Of a DNA stretch of 64,000 nucleotides, positions 8,787 through 17,586 are shown piece by piece. Both the position numbers and the translations under genes were made by a program. This stretch comes from an uncultured Campylobacter sp. Its GTDB lineage: Bacteria > Campylobacterota > Campylobacteria > Campylobacterales > Campylobacteraceae. The first letter of the stretch is position 1. The number at the start of each line of letters is the position of its first letter. The stretch lies in assembly GCA_900539255.1 (NCBI GenBank), contig UQBJ01000007.1:6082-70081 (forward strand), read 5' to 3'. Below the pieces are notes generated by a model. That model did not search any database. It saw nothing but the letters and a program-made list of their open reading frames with translations, and was not told where the DNA came from.

Positions 8787-10070
8787 CTATTTACGCTTAT
8801 TTACTAGCTCTTTTACCATTTCTTTATCGCTAAATGGATACTTTACGCCCTTTATTTCTTGGTAATTCTCATCTCCCTTGCCTAAAATCACTACAAAATC
8901 ATCATCACCCTGCATTTCAAGGGCTTTTTCTATGGCTTTTTTGCGCTCACACTCGACAAACACGCTTTCATCTTGGACTATACCGCTTAAAATGTCTGCT
9001 ATAATGTCATTTGGATTTTCGCTTCGTGGGTTATCGCTTGTGATGATGAGCTTTTTGGCGAATTTTTTCGCTGCCTTTGCCATTAAAGGACGCTTTGTTT
9101 TGTCTCTATCGCCGCCAGCTCCGAAAACTACGATTAAATTCTTATGCGAAAGTGCTTCAAGCACCTTTTCTATGCCATCGCTCGTGTGCGCAAAATCCAC
9201 TATCACCCTTTCAGCCACTTCCTCAACCCTGCCACTCACGCCCTTAAATTCGCTCACTGCCCTTTGCAAGGCGCTTAAATTTGGGCGCTTTAACTCATTT
9301 ATACAAGCAAGCGCGGCAAGGAGATTGTAAAGATTAAAAAGCCCCACAAGCGACGAGTTTATTGGCACTTTTTCGCCCTTAAAATTCAAAGTCGCCCTTA
9401 TGCCAGAATTCAAATCAAACTCGCTCACACCATAATCAGCACTATTTTTTACGCCGTAAGTTATGGCGTTTGCGCTATTATAAGCGATTTTTACGCTGTC
9501 AGCATTGATGAATTTTAAACACTCATCAGTGAAAAAACTTTCCTTTGCGGCTTGATAATGCGCAAAATCCTTGTGAAAATCCAAATGGTCCTGAGTTAAA
9601 TTCGTAAAAATTTTCGCCACAAAATTTAGGCTTTCAATGCGCTTTTGAACAAGAGCGTGTGAGCTAACCTCCATCACAAAAAACTCACACTCAGCCTTGC
9701 TTGCCTTTGCCAAATAATCAAGCGTTTGCAAAATGGGCGCGGTTGTTAAGCCCTTTTCGCCGATGATTTGCTCTCCTATAAAAGCCCCGCGAGTGCCGCA
9801 AAGTGCGCTTTTAAAGCCAAGAGCGTTTAAAAGATGGGCGATGATTGCTGCTGTGGTTGTTTTGCCGTTTGTGCCTGTGATGGCGATGATTTGGATATTT
9901 TCATCTACGCCTAAAAGCCTTTTGCACTCATTTAAAGAGATGATTTTTGCGCCCTTTTTTTGCGCTTCACCTTTAAATTTAGCATTTTGAGCGCACTCTA
10001 CAAAAAAGCAATTTTGCTCACACTCGTTAGAATTGTCCGTGATGAAAGTGTCTTGCAAGGCTATTTTCAC
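8787..10070 (-). CDS. murE: UDP-N-acetylmuramoyl-tripeptide synthetase (meso-DAP adding) MurE
   Basis: 427 residues, slightly short for MurE. The ATP loop is GTNGKTTTAAIIAHLL near residue 65, and the C-terminal TSDNPRSENP carries the DNPR signature associated with meso-diaminopimelate addition to UDP-MurNAc-L-Ala-D-Glu in the cytoplasm. The central domain shows NLTQDHLDFH. The N-terminal domain is reduced, as usual in campylobacters. It overlaps the start of its downstream partner region by 4 bases (10067-10070) with the upstream hypothetical gene, indicating coupling. Confidence 0.95.
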   Translation of the reverse strand: MKIALQDTFITDNSNECEQNCFFVECAQNAKFKGEAQKKGAKIISLNECKRLLGVDENIQIIAITGTNGKTTTAAIIAHLLNALGFKSALCGTRGAFIGEQIIGEKGLTTAPILQTLDYLAKASKAECEFFVMEVSSHALVQKRIESLNFVAKIFTNLTQDHLDFHKDFAHYQAAKESFFTDECLKFINADSVKIAYNSANAITYGVKNSADYGVSEFDLNSGIRATLNFKGEKVPINSSLVGLFNLYNLLAALACINELKRPNLSALQRAVSEFKGVSGRVEEVAERVIVDFAHTSDGIEKVLEALSHKNLIVVFGAGGDRDKTKRPLMAKAAKKFAKKLIITSDNPRSENPNDIIADILSGIVQDESVFVECERKKAIEKALEMQGDDDFVVILGKGDENYQEIKGVKYPFSDKEMVKELVNKRK

Positions 10071-10585
10071 GCTAAATTCCTCAGTCTTTCTTGCAACCGC
10101 ATAAACCGTCCGTCCCCCGCAAAATGCACCGCCACGCTTTCCATATAGCCCAGCAAAGTGTCGGTGTAGCCGTTATCCAAGAGCTTTTCCAAAAAGTCCA
10201 AAAACTCGTTTTTGCTTGACAGCACGAGCTTGTTGGCAAAAATCACATTTTCAAAACTCCGCTTAAAGCCCACTTCACGCTCACTTTGCAAAAAATCCGC
10301 ATAGCTTAAAGCCTCGTGCGGATAGGCTTTTGAGCCTTCACTTAACTGCAAAATCTTTTCAAATTCCTTGTTTATCGAGCGCACCTTGCAATTTTTCATA
10401 TAAAATTCAAAGAGCAAATCCCCCTCATCAGGCGCATTGAGTGCGAATTCACAAAGCTCGATGAGATTAAGCAACAACGCGCTTGGCTTTTTCTCATAAG
10501 CAAGGCTCAAATAAAGCTTTGCACTCTCATAATCCTTGCGGCAAAACGCATTTAAGGCGATTTGTTTGAAATCCTGCGAACCCAT
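10067..10585 (-). CDS. Conserved hypothetical protein next to murE (Cj1640-type)
   Basis: 172 residues, no signal peptide or membrane segment. The N-terminal part (QIALNAFCRKDYESAKLYLSLAYEKKPSALLLNLIELCEFAL) has the helix-turn-helix periodicity of a tetratricopeptide-like repeat, and the rest is helical and charged. It lies between nifU-like and murE genes with a 4-base overlap into murE. In C. jejuni a protein of unknown function occupies the same slot. I infer a soluble protein-binding role at most; no catalytic motif is visible. Confidence 0.7.
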   Translation of the reverse strand: MGSQDFKQIALNAFCRKDYESAKLYLSLAYEKKPSALLLNLIELCEFALNAPDEGDLLFEFYMKNCKVRSINKEFEKILQLSEGSKAYPHEALSYADFLQSEREVGFKRSFENVIFANKLVLSSKNEFLDFLEKLLDNGYTDTLLGYMESVAVHFAGDGRFMRLQERLRNLA

Positions 10586-10624
10586 TTTTATCCTTTTTTA
10601 TGCTCAAATTATAGCTCATTTGGC

Positions 10625-10897
10625 TTAAATTTTAGCAAACTCATCAGCCCCGCCGCTTAAATTCACAAGGGTGATTTCGGGGTGAATGTCGATTTTAAGC
10701 TGTCGTTCAAGGGCGTATTTTAGGGTCGTGCCACTTGCCGCACAGCCCTTGCAAGCCCCCGTTAAATGCACGAAAACCACGCCGTTTTTCACGCCTAAAA
10801 ATTCCAAGCCCCCGCCGTCTTGCTCCAAAATGTAAAGTTGCTTGCCAAGCACCGCTTTTACAGGCTCTACAAGCTCATCATCGCTAAAAGGCATCAT
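10625..10897 (-). CDS. NifU C-terminal-domain iron-sulfur scaffold protein
   Basis: 90 residues consisting only of the NifU C-terminal (Nfu) domain, with the cluster-binding CKGCAAS (CxxC) near residue 54 and the usual preceding VFVHLTGA. Such proteins hold a bridging 4Fe-4S cluster between two subunits and deliver it to target enzymes. Two adjacent ATGs (10897 and 10894) are possible starts. It precedes the Cj1640-like gene and murE on the same strand. It would support the iron-sulfur enzymes encoded elsewhere in the window (MoaA, LutA/B, the activase). Confidence 0.9.
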   Translation of the reverse strand: MMPFSDDELVEPVKAVLGKQLYILEQDGGGLEFLGVKNGVVFVHLTGACKGCAASGTTLKYALERQLKIDIHPEITLVNLSGGADEFAKI

Positions 10898-11061
10898 CGC
10901 TTTTCCTTAAAAATTTAATTTCACTAGCGCGTTTGCTCGCTTCATCAAATTCATCGCTTTTTTTAAAGAGATGATTATAGCAAAATAAACTCATTTTTAG
11001 CAAAATTTACCCAAAGTGTCTTAATGCGATTTGCTCATCAAAATGAGTGCGATTATTAAAA

Positions 11062-11427
11062 TTAAGCAAGCCTTTTGCGCAAAAATTCCACAAATTCATC
11101 AAAGCTTGCTAAATTCAGCTTTACACGCTTTCTTTGCGGCTTGCCCCACATACATTCGGGGAAAAATTCATCGTCCTTAAAACGCGCCATTATGTGAAAA
11201 TGCACGCGTGGGACATAGTTAGCAAAGGACGCAATGTTGATTTTGTCAGGCTTGTAAAACTCTCTTAAAGCTCGCTCACACAGCAGCACCACACGCCAAA
11301 GCTCATTTTGCAGGCTACTTGGGCAGTCTGTAAGCTCTATGAATGGCTCTTTGGTAAAGATTTTGAGCCAAGGAATTTGCGCGTTTTCACGCTCGATAAA
11401 AAGAAAATCGTTTTCAAAAATTTTCAT
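11062..11427 (-). CDS. HIT-superfamily-like protein
   Basis: 121 residues. The segment NIASFANYVPRVHFHIMARFKDDEFFPECMW matches the end of HIT-type nucleotide hydrolases and transferases, but the triad reads R-V-H-F-H-I-M, so the first histidine of HxHxHxx is replaced by arginine while the presumed catalytic middle histidine is kept. The C-terminal FPECMWGKPQRKRV is typical of a HIT subgroup annotated as diadenosine tetraphosphate hydrolase-like in Campylobacterota. It is divergent from map. Substrate unknown; activity is plausible but not certain given the altered triad. Confidence 0.72.
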   Translation of the reverse strand: MKIFENDFLFIERENAQIPWLKIFTKEPFIELTDCPSSLQNELWRVVLLCERALREFYKPDKINIASFANYVPRVHFHIMARFKDDEFFPECMWGKPQRKRVKLNLASFDEFVEFLRKRLA

Positions 11428-11545
11428 CTTTGCTCCGTTTATTTTAGGCTTAAAAATGCTGAATTTTACAAAAATTTTTTCAAATTTTGATGAATTTTAG
11501 CCGAAATTTCACAAAAATTTGAGCGATTGTGTCAAATTTTTGTTG

Positions 11546-11551
11546 TATAAT
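11546..11551 (+). promoter_or_regulatory. -10 element for map
   Basis: TATAAT, 20 bases upstream of the map start, in a T-rich stretch. Campylobacter vegetative promoters rely on this -10 box with poorly conserved -35 regions, so the fit is good. Confidence 0.55.
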
Positions 11552-11571
11552 TTCAAAAAATTCAAAGGTAA

Positions 11572-12336
11572 ATGATGATAGAGCTTAGAAAACCAGCCGA
11601 GATAGAAAAACTGCGCGAGGCAAACCGCATAGTCGCGCAAACGCTTGATTTTTTGGAGAGCCAAATCCGCGTAGGAATGAGCCTGAAAGCCATCAGCCAA
11701 ATGGCGGAGGAATTCATACTCGCAAAGGGCGCAACGCCGTCATTTAAGGGGCTTTATGGCTTTGAGGGCGCTATTTGCACGAGCTTAAACCGCGTTTGCA
11801 TACACGGCACGCCCGATGAGACGAAGCTTAAAGAGGGCGACATTTTAGGGCTTGACATAGGCACTTGCAAGGACGGATTTTACGGAGATGCCGCTCGCAC
11901 CATAGCTATCGGCAAGATTTCTGACAAAGATGCCAAGCTCATAGCCTGCGCCAAAGATGCGCTGGATTATGCGGTGAGCATTATCCGCGAGGGCTTGCGC
12001 TTTAAGGCGCTTTCGCAAAAACTTGATGAATTTATCAGGGCTAGGGGCTTTGTGCCGCTGCTTAACTACTGCGGACACGGCATTGGCACGCGCCCGCACG
12101 CTGAACCCGAAATCCCAAACTACCTAGAACCTGGGCAAAGCCCAAAAGAAGGGGACAAAATCAAAAGCGGAATGGTCTTTTGCATAGAGCCGATGATTTG
12201 CCAAAAGGACGGCACGCCTGTGCATCTTAACAGCGACAGATGGAACGCCGCAAGTGCTGATGGGCTTAATACAGCGCATTTTGAGCATTGCATAGCGGTG
12301 GTAAGGGGCAGGGCGGAGGTTTTGTCAAGGGTTTGA
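11572..12336 (+). CDS. map: Methionine aminopeptidase, type I
   Basis: 254 residues. All five metal ligands of the pita-bread fold can be placed: the aspartates in LGLDIGTCKDGFYGDAART, His in GHGIGTRPHAEPEIPNY, Glu in GMVFCIEPM and the last Glu in TAHFEHCIAV. It removes the N-terminal methionine from nascent proteins in the cytoplasm, after deformylation. The start could be either of two adjacent ATGs (11572 or 11575), with AAAGG just upstream. Monocistronic in appearance, with its own -10 box. Confidence 0.97.
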   Translation: MMIELRKPAEIEKLREANRIVAQTLDFLESQIRVGMSLKAISQMAEEFILAKGATPSFKGLYGFEGAICTSLNRVCIHGTPDETKLKEGDILGLDIGTCKDGFYGDAARTIAIGKISDKDAKLIACAKDALDYAVSIIREGLRFKALSQKLDEFIRARGFVPLLNYCGHGIGTRPHAEPEIPNYLEPGQSPKEGDKIKSGMVFCIEPMICQKDGTPVHLNSDRWNAASADGLNTAHFEHCIAVVRGRAEVLSRV

Positions 12337-12487
12337 GTTTGATGAGTGAAAAACAAAGGTTTTTTGATTGACATATTTTTCATAATGAGCGCAAAATGCG
12401 CTAGTTTGGTAAATTAGCACTTTTTAAAAAAGAGTTAAAATCATCGTTTTATAAATCTTACCTACGGCTTGATTAGCAAATTTTCGC

Positions 12488-12493
12488 TATAAT
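12488..12493 (+). promoter_or_regulatory. -10 element for the 12534 gene
   Basis: TATAAT preceded by TTTTCGC, 41 bases before the proposed TTG start of the membrane GGDEF-like gene. A T-rich upstream tract matches the genus pattern. Confidence 0.5.
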
Positions 12494-12533
12494 CACACAA
12501 ATTTTTTGCTTTGAGCGAAAACGAAAGGCTTAT

Positions 12534-13523
12534 TTGAGTATGTTTGAGAGTGTTTTAGTTTCGTTAGTGCCTATTTCTTTGGTGTTTGAGCTGTGTGCTT
12601 TGGCGCTTAGCTTTTATTTAAAGGACAGCCGCATTTTTTTTATCGTGCTGTCAATGCTTTGCGCCCGCCTTACCTACTTGCTCGCCCCATTTTACCAAGC
12701 GCATTTGTTTGTGAGTTTGTTTTTGCCCCTTGTTTTCGTGCTTTTTGTGGTGCTAAAAAAAAGCGTTTTGGTTTTTGAGAAAAAAAGCCTAGTCAAGCTC
12801 GCTGTGCTTGTTTTTGTGGGGATTTTGGGATTTGTTTTGTGTAAAAGCACCGATTTTAACGCAAGTATGAGCGAAAAATTTTTCGACATAGCCTTTTTTA
12901 CGCCCATCAGTCAAGTGAGTTTTGTGTTTTTGGTAGCAGAATTTGCCTTTTTGCTTTTTTGGGGCGCGTTTAAGGGCGAACTGCATTTTGGCGTGGCTTT
13001 TGGGTTGAGTTTTTTGCAGTTTTGCTTTGAGAGTGCGCAAAAAGTGGGATTTTTTGAATTTGGGGCTTTGTTTTTCGTGCTTTATCTTGTGTATCACACT
13101 TACAAAAGCCTGTATTTTGATACTTTCACAAAGTTACCTAACCAAAAAGCCCTAAAACGCAAGCTCTTGGGATTTACGAGCTGCTATCTTGGGGCTTTGC
13201 GCGTGAGTGGTTTTGAGCATTTAGAGCCAAAGGATGAGAAAATTTTGTTTAAAAAAATCGGCAAAATTCTGCGAAAACAAGCTAAAAATGTCAAGGTTTT
13301 TCGCGTAGATGATGATTTTATTTTTGTCTTTGAAAAGCTCGATGAGAGCGTGGCTAGGGAGTTTTTACGCGCGCTTAAAAATGGCTTTGAAAATACAAAT
13401 TCTTGGCTTAAAAACAAGGCATTAAGCCTTAAAATCGCTAGTGCTTTGATAGAAAGTAAGGAAAAATTTGATGAGAATTTAAACGCCATAAAAGAAGCCC
13501 TAGCCCCGATAAAAAGGGTTTAA
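12534..13523 (+). CDS. Membrane protein with degenerate GGDEF-like domain
   Basis: 329 residues. About seven hydrophobic segments fill residues 1-190, followed by YFDTFTKLPNQKALKRKL, which matches the opening D-x-L-T-x-L-P-N-R motif of GGDEF domains. The later position of the signature reads RVDDDFIFVF instead of R-x-GGDEF, so the GTP-binding glycines are missing and diguanylate cyclase activity is unlikely. It may act as a sensor or degenerate c-di-GMP-type scaffold. A TTG at 12534 sits 5 bases from AAAGG and is favoured; an ATG at 12540 is the alternative. Confidence 0.68.
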   Translation: MSMFESVLVSLVPISLVFELCALALSFYLKDSRIFFIVLSMLCARLTYLLAPFYQAHLFVSLFLPLVFVLFVVLKKSVLVFEKKSLVKLAVLVFVGILGFVLCKSTDFNASMSEKFFDIAFFTPISQVSFVFLVAEFAFLLFWGAFKGELHFGVAFGLSFLQFCFESAQKVGFFEFGALFFVLYLVYHTYKSLYFDTFTKLPNQKALKRKLLGFTSCYLGALRVSGFEHLEPKDEKILFKKIGKILRKQAKNVKVFRVDDDFIFVFEKLDESVAREFLRALKNGFENTNSWLKNKALSLKIASALIESKEKFDENLNAIKEALAPIKRV

Positions 13524-13666
13524 AATGTGTAAATTTGAAACTCTGCCCTAAAAAATCGCTAAAAAATTTAAGATTTTAGCGAAAAAGGGCGAATTTTGGA
13601 GTAAAATTCAACGAAAAAGCATTTCACACGACAAATGCCGCAAAAGCAGGCAAAAAGGGAGCGCAA

Positions 13667-13999
13667 ATGAACACTTACAAGGTAAAATACGCTGCGGGTT
13701 TTGGGCATAACACGCAAAACCACAAGGGCTTTGGACCCACGATTTACATAGAAGAAAGCGTGGAGTATAAGAGCGACAAGGACTATTTTGACTATGTGGA
13801 TTTTTACAAAGCCCACTCAAAGCCCGATGACACCTACTTTCACATATCGTGGCTCGAAGACAGACCCCTAAGCGAGCGCGAAATCGCCAGCCGCAACGCT
13901 TACAGAGTGCTGCGAGACGAGTGCTGCGAAAAGGCGAAAAAAGAATTCATCAAAAACAAAGAGCCAGAAGCCGAGCATCACCCAACGCACGGGGATTGA
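13667..13999 (+). CDS. Hypothetical small acidic protein
   Basis: 110 residues, soluble and rich in charged and aromatic residues, with no signal peptide or membrane segment. The start has a good ribosome site (GGGAG) nine bases upstream. It ends in a histidine-rich tail (EAEHHPTHGD) that could bind metal, though this is only compositional. It does not match a family I recognise. It lies between the GGDEF-like gene and a terminator-like hairpin, and appears to be a single-gene unit. Confidence 0.55.
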   Translation: MNTYKVKYAAGFGHNTQNHKGFGPTIYIEESVEYKSDKDYFDYVDFYKAHSKPDDTYFHISWLEDRPLSEREIASRNAYRVLRDECCEKAKKEFIKNKEPEAEHHPTHGD

Positions 14000-14058
14000 G
14001 CGCGAATTTGACTTTGTAAAGCAAGGGCGCAAGTTTTGTGCTTGTGCTTTTTAAGTTT

Positions 14059-14091
14059 AAAAATTTCAAAGCGCAAAGCCTTGAAATTTTT
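14059..14091. terminator. Bidirectional terminator-like hairpin
   Basis: A perfect 11-bp stem (14059-14069 with 14081-14091) around an 11-base loop, rich in A/T at its base so that it ends in a T run on both strands. It lies between the convergent hypothetical gene (13999) and the purine permease gene (14241). Confidence 0.6.
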
Positions 14092-14240
14092 AAATGGGTG
14101 GATTTAAATTCTACTGCAAAATCAAAGCGCAAAAGCCAAACTTACGCTTTGATTTGAAAATCTGCTAACACTTGCTCAAAATGACAAAAAGTCAAATTCG
14201 TGCGCATTTGCAAGCGGTGTTAAACATTTGCTTGCACTTG

Positions 14241-15560
14241 CTAGCGCAAGAATTCAAGCACAAAAACCATAAGCGAGATAAGGCTCAAACTCAAAATGCC
14301 AAGGTTGAGCTTGTCCCACTGCCTTGCAAAAAGGCGCATTAGCGCGTATGCGATAAAGCCAAAGGCAAAGCCTGTGGTGATGGAGTAGGTTAGGGGCATC
14401 ATTATGATGATGAAAAAGCTTGCCACAGCCATCGCAGGGTCTTTAAAATCGATATTTGCCACTTCCATAAACATTAAAATCCCTACCATTACAAGCACAG
14501 GATAAATCGAGCTTGCTGGTATAGCCTTAAAAAAGGGCAGCAAAAAAAGACAAAGCCCAAAACACACCGCTACGACAAGGGCTGTAAGCCCTGTGCGCCC
14601 GCCGCTTTCCACGCCTGTGGAGCTTTCGACAAAGGCGGTTACGGTCGAAGTGCCTAAAAATCCGCCCACAGCCGAGCCTGTCGCATCGCTAATCAGCGTG
14701 CGCCCGAGCTTTTTCTCTCCGTCCTTACTCTCAAATATCCGCCCACGCGCTCCCACGCCCGTAATCGTCCCTATGCTGTCAAAAAGCTGCGTGATAAAAA
14801 AGGTTAAGATGATAGGAATCATCGCTAAATTCAAGGCTGATGCAATGTCAAGTTTCAAAAAAATCGCCCCAAAGCCATCTTGCGTGTCAAAATTTGGCAG
14901 CGAAAACAACTCTTTTGGAAAAGCCGCTCCATCTATGCCAAACGCCCACGCTGTAATGGCTGAGAGTAGGATACCGATGATAAATGCGGCTTTGAGCCTT
15001 ATCGCCCACAAAAACAAAATCAAAACTAGGCTGAAAAGGCTAAACAGCACCTTGCCGCTCGTAATGTCGCCAAGCCCCACTAGCACGGAGTCGTTTCGCA
15101 CCACTACGCCCATTTGCTGCAAGCCCAAAAAGGCGATGAAAGCCCCTATGCCAGCGCAAATAGCGTGCCTAAGGCTTGACGGAATGCTTTTGATAATCCA
15201 AAGCCTAAAATTCGTAAAAGCTAAAAGCAAAAAGATAAAGCCTGACACAAAGACAGCTCCAAGCGCACTTTGCCACGCAAGTCCCTTTGCCACGCACACG
15301 CCAAAGGTAAAGTAGGCGTTAAGTCCCATTCCTACGCTCATAGCCACAGGTGTGTTGGCGTAAAAGGCGTTAAATGCGGTTGTTATCATCGTGATGAGTG
15401 CTGTGGCTACGATGAGAGCGTCAAATGGCATACCTGCATTACTCATAATGCTCGCATTTACGGGGATAATGTAAATCATCGTTAAAAAAGTCGTAAGCCC
15501 AGCTACCAGCTCCGTGCGCACGCAAGTGCCGTTTTCTTTGAGTTTGAAAGGATTCATCAT
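14241..15560 (-). CDS. NCS2-family purine permease (AzgA/PbuG type)
   Basis: 439 residues with 12-14 hydrophobic segments. Family signatures include FKLKENGTCVRTELVAGLTTFLTMIYI at the N-terminus, GMGLNAYFTF, TQLFDSIGTITGV and GTSTVTAFVESSTGVESGGRTGL, which mark the AzgA-like adenine/guanine/hypoxanthine group of proton symporters in the inner membrane rather than uracil or xanthine carriers. Two adjacent ATGs (15560, 15557) are possible starts. No riboswitch was recognised in the roughly 200-base upstream region. Single gene between two convergent or divergent neighbours. Confidence 0.9.
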   Translation of the reverse strand: MMNPFKLKENGTCVRTELVAGLTTFLTMIYIIPVNASIMSNAGMPFDALIVATALITMITTAFNAFYANTPVAMSVGMGLNAYFTFGVCVAKGLAWQSALGAVFVSGFIFLLLAFTNFRLWIIKSIPSSLRHAICAGIGAFIAFLGLQQMGVVVRNDSVLVGLGDITSGKVLFSLFSLVLILFLWAIRLKAAFIIGILLSAITAWAFGIDGAAFPKELFSLPNFDTQDGFGAIFLKLDIASALNLAMIPIILTFFITQLFDSIGTITGVGARGRIFESKDGEKKLGRTLISDATGSAVGGFLGTSTVTAFVESSTGVESGGRTGLTALVVAVCFGLCLFLLPFFKAIPASSIYPVLVMVGILMFMEVANIDFKDPAMAVASFFIIIMMPLTYSITTGFAFGFIAYALMRLFARQWDKLNLGILSLSLISLMVFVLEFLR

Positions 15561-15760
15561 CTTGCTTTCTTGTGGAATTTAATGAGCGAATTTTGACATA
15601 AATTCTTTTAAATTTGGCTTAAATAAAACGAAATTTAAGCTATAAATTTAAATTTGACAAATTTCATTCAACCTCACACAAGCAAGTAAATTTAAGTTAA
15701 AATATATAATTTTAGCCCTTTGAATTTTTTAGCAAAATGCGCTTTTTGTTTTTAAGCATT

Positions 15761-16624
15761 TTACTTTAAAAGCCTTGTTTTTAGGCTTTGCAAGGCTTCA
15801 TCGCCACAAATTTGCACTCTTTTGAATTTTTTATTAAAGGTGCGTTGGCGTTTGGCAAGCTGCATAGTGTGCGTGTTGATGAGAGTGGCAAGCTCGGCGT
15901 GCGTGATTTTACCAGCTAAAAAGTCCTTGCACTCTTTTAAACCTATGGAATTTAAGGGCTTTAAGCTCTCATCAAATTTAGCAAACAAGGTGCGCGCTTC
16001 ATCGACAAGCCCCATTTTAAGCATATTTTGCGTGCGAAATTCCACTTTTTGCCTTAAATTTTCTTTATCCACGACAAGTTCAAAAATTTCAAGTTCTTTG
16101 ATTAAAGGCTCTTGCAAGGAATTTTTTTGAAACTCACTTGGAATTTGCCCCGTGTTTTCGTAAATGCCAAGCCATTTTCGCAAGCGGTAGGTGTCATTTG
16201 GTGCGATTTTAGCGTTTTTGTCAAGCTCACTCATCAACGCAAAAATGGCATCATTACTCAAAGGTGTGGTGCTTTCAGACACATTTTGACTTAGCCCACT
16301 CATCAACGCTCTTAAATAAAAGCTCGTTCCGCCCACGATGATAAGGGCTTTATCAAGCTCAAAAGCCCGTTTTTTCGCCCTTTTATACTCATCAAAAAAA
16401 AGCGCGACATTAAATTTGTCCGCCACGCTTAATAAATTCACGCCAAAATGCTCCACTCTTTCAAGTGCTGTTTTATCGGGCTTTGCTGAGGCTATGTTTA
16501 TCTCTTTATACACGCACAGGCTATCAAGGCTTAAAATAATGGCTTCAAACTCGCTTGCAAGGGCATTTGCTAGCTCACTTTTGCCACTTGCCGTTGTGCC
16601 AATCAGCGCAAATTCAAAAAACAT
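15761..16624 (-). CDS. miaA: tRNA dimethylallyltransferase
   Basis: 287 residues. The P-loop is GTTASGKSEL at residues 9-18, followed by the substrate-recognising SLDSLCVYKEINIASAKP. The enzyme adds a dimethylallyl group to A37 of tRNAs that read codons beginning with U. The mid-region GGTSFYLRALMSGLS is the conserved GGTG(M/L)Y-like motif. The C-terminus LAKRQRTFNKKFKRV is typical. Divergent from ubiA with about 70 bases between the starts, an arrangement also seen in C. jejuni as I recall. The five tRNA genes later in this window include its likely Tyr, Trp and Leu(CAA) substrates. Confidence 0.95.
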   Translation of the reverse strand: MFFEFALIGTTASGKSELANALASEFEAIILSLDSLCVYKEINIASAKPDKTALERVEHFGVNLLSVADKFNVALFFDEYKRAKKRAFELDKALIIVGGTSFYLRALMSGLSQNVSESTTPLSNDAIFALMSELDKNAKIAPNDTYRLRKWLGIYENTGQIPSEFQKNSLQEPLIKELEIFELVVDKENLRQKVEFRTQNMLKMGLVDEARTLFAKFDESLKPLNSIGLKECKDFLAGKITHAELATLINTHTMQLAKRQRTFNKKFKRVQICGDEALQSLKTRLLK

Positions 16625-16695
16625 TTTGCAAAACTTTCCTTAAATTCATAAAATTTGAGTAAAATCATAGCAAAAATTTACGCACAAAGGTAAAA

Positions 16696-17586
16696 ATGAA
16701 CGCCCTAATCGCTAAATTTAAGGACATTTTGGATTTAATCGTCTTTAAACACTCGGTTTTTGCTCTGCCTTTTTTGTTTAGCTCTATGCTTGTGGGCTAT
16801 AAAGTCGCTGCTGATACGGGCTTTGACGGCACACCTACCCTTTTAAAGGCTGTTATTTTAGGCATTATCGCTGCTGTGAGTGCGAGAAATTTCGCTATGG
16901 CGGTAAATCGCTTGATGGACGAGGACATAGACAAAGACAATCCGCGTTGTGCAAGCCGTCCAAATATCAGCGGGCGCATAGGACGCGGCTTTGTGCTTGG
17001 TTTTATCATTGTAAATGCCCTTATTTTCGTGGCTGTTTGTTATTTTATCAACGCTCTTGCCTTTAAACTCAGCTTTTTCGTGCTGTTTGTGCTGGCTTTT
17101 TATTCAGCTTTTAAGCGTTTTTCAGCCCTAGCTCACCTTGTGCTTGGCTTTTGTTTAGGGCTTGCGCCCATTGCTGCGAGTGTGCTGATTTTAGATGAAA
17201 TTCACATTTATAGCGTTATTTTGTGTCTTGGCGTTATGTTTTGGACGGCTGGTTTTGACTTGCTTTATGCCTTGCAAGATATGGAGTATGACAAAAAGGC
17301 TGGACTACACTCAATCCCTGCGAAATTTGGCAAAAACGCGACTTTTTTTATTTCAGCGCTTTTTCACTGCTTGGCTGTGGTGTTTTGGCTGCTTTTTGCA
17401 AGCGTGGCAAAGCTTGGTTTTATCGCTTATGCGGGCATTTTGATAAGCGGGGTGATTTTGTTTTTTGAACATAAAATCGTGCGGGGCAATTTTGCTAAAA
17501 TCGACAAGGCGTTTTTTACTTTAAATGGGTATTTAAGCATAGTTTTTTTTATTTTTATCTTGCTTGATTTTTGGGTGGGACGATGA
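16696..17586 (+). CDS. mqnP: UbiA-family prenyltransferase, probably MqnP of the futalosine menaquinone route
   Basis: 296 residues with eight or nine membrane helices. The first Asp-rich motif is NRLMDEDIDKDNPR and the second region is YDKKAGLHSIPAKFG with YALQDMEYD, as in UbiA prenyltransferases. Campylobacters make menaquinone by the futalosine pathway, where MqnP prenylates the aromatic precursor, so the older label 'ubiA' (ubiquinone) is probably misleading. Its stop overlaps the next gene by 4 bases (ATGA at 17583). First gene of an apparent ubiA-hypothetical-hypothetical-moaA operon. Confidence 0.88.
   Translation: MNALIAKFKDILDLIVFKHSVFALPFLFSSMLVGYKVAADTGFDGTPTLLKAVILGIIAAVSARNFAMAVNRLMDEDIDKDNPRCASRPNISGRIGRGFVLGFIIVNALIFVAVCYFINALAFKLSFFVLFVLAFYSAFKRFSALAHLVLGFCLGLAPIAASVLILDEIHIYSVILCLGVMFWTAGFDLLYALQDMEYDKKAGLHSIPAKFGKNATFFISALFHCLAVVFWLLFASVAKLGFIAYAGILISGVILFFEHKIVRGNFAKIDKAFFTLNGYLSIVFFIFILLDFWVGR

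Noticed and set aside
15561..15760. Purine riboswitch upstream of the NCS2 permease
   Set aside because: The spacer is AT-rich, and no arrangement of conserved loops resembling a purine aptamer could be found by eye.
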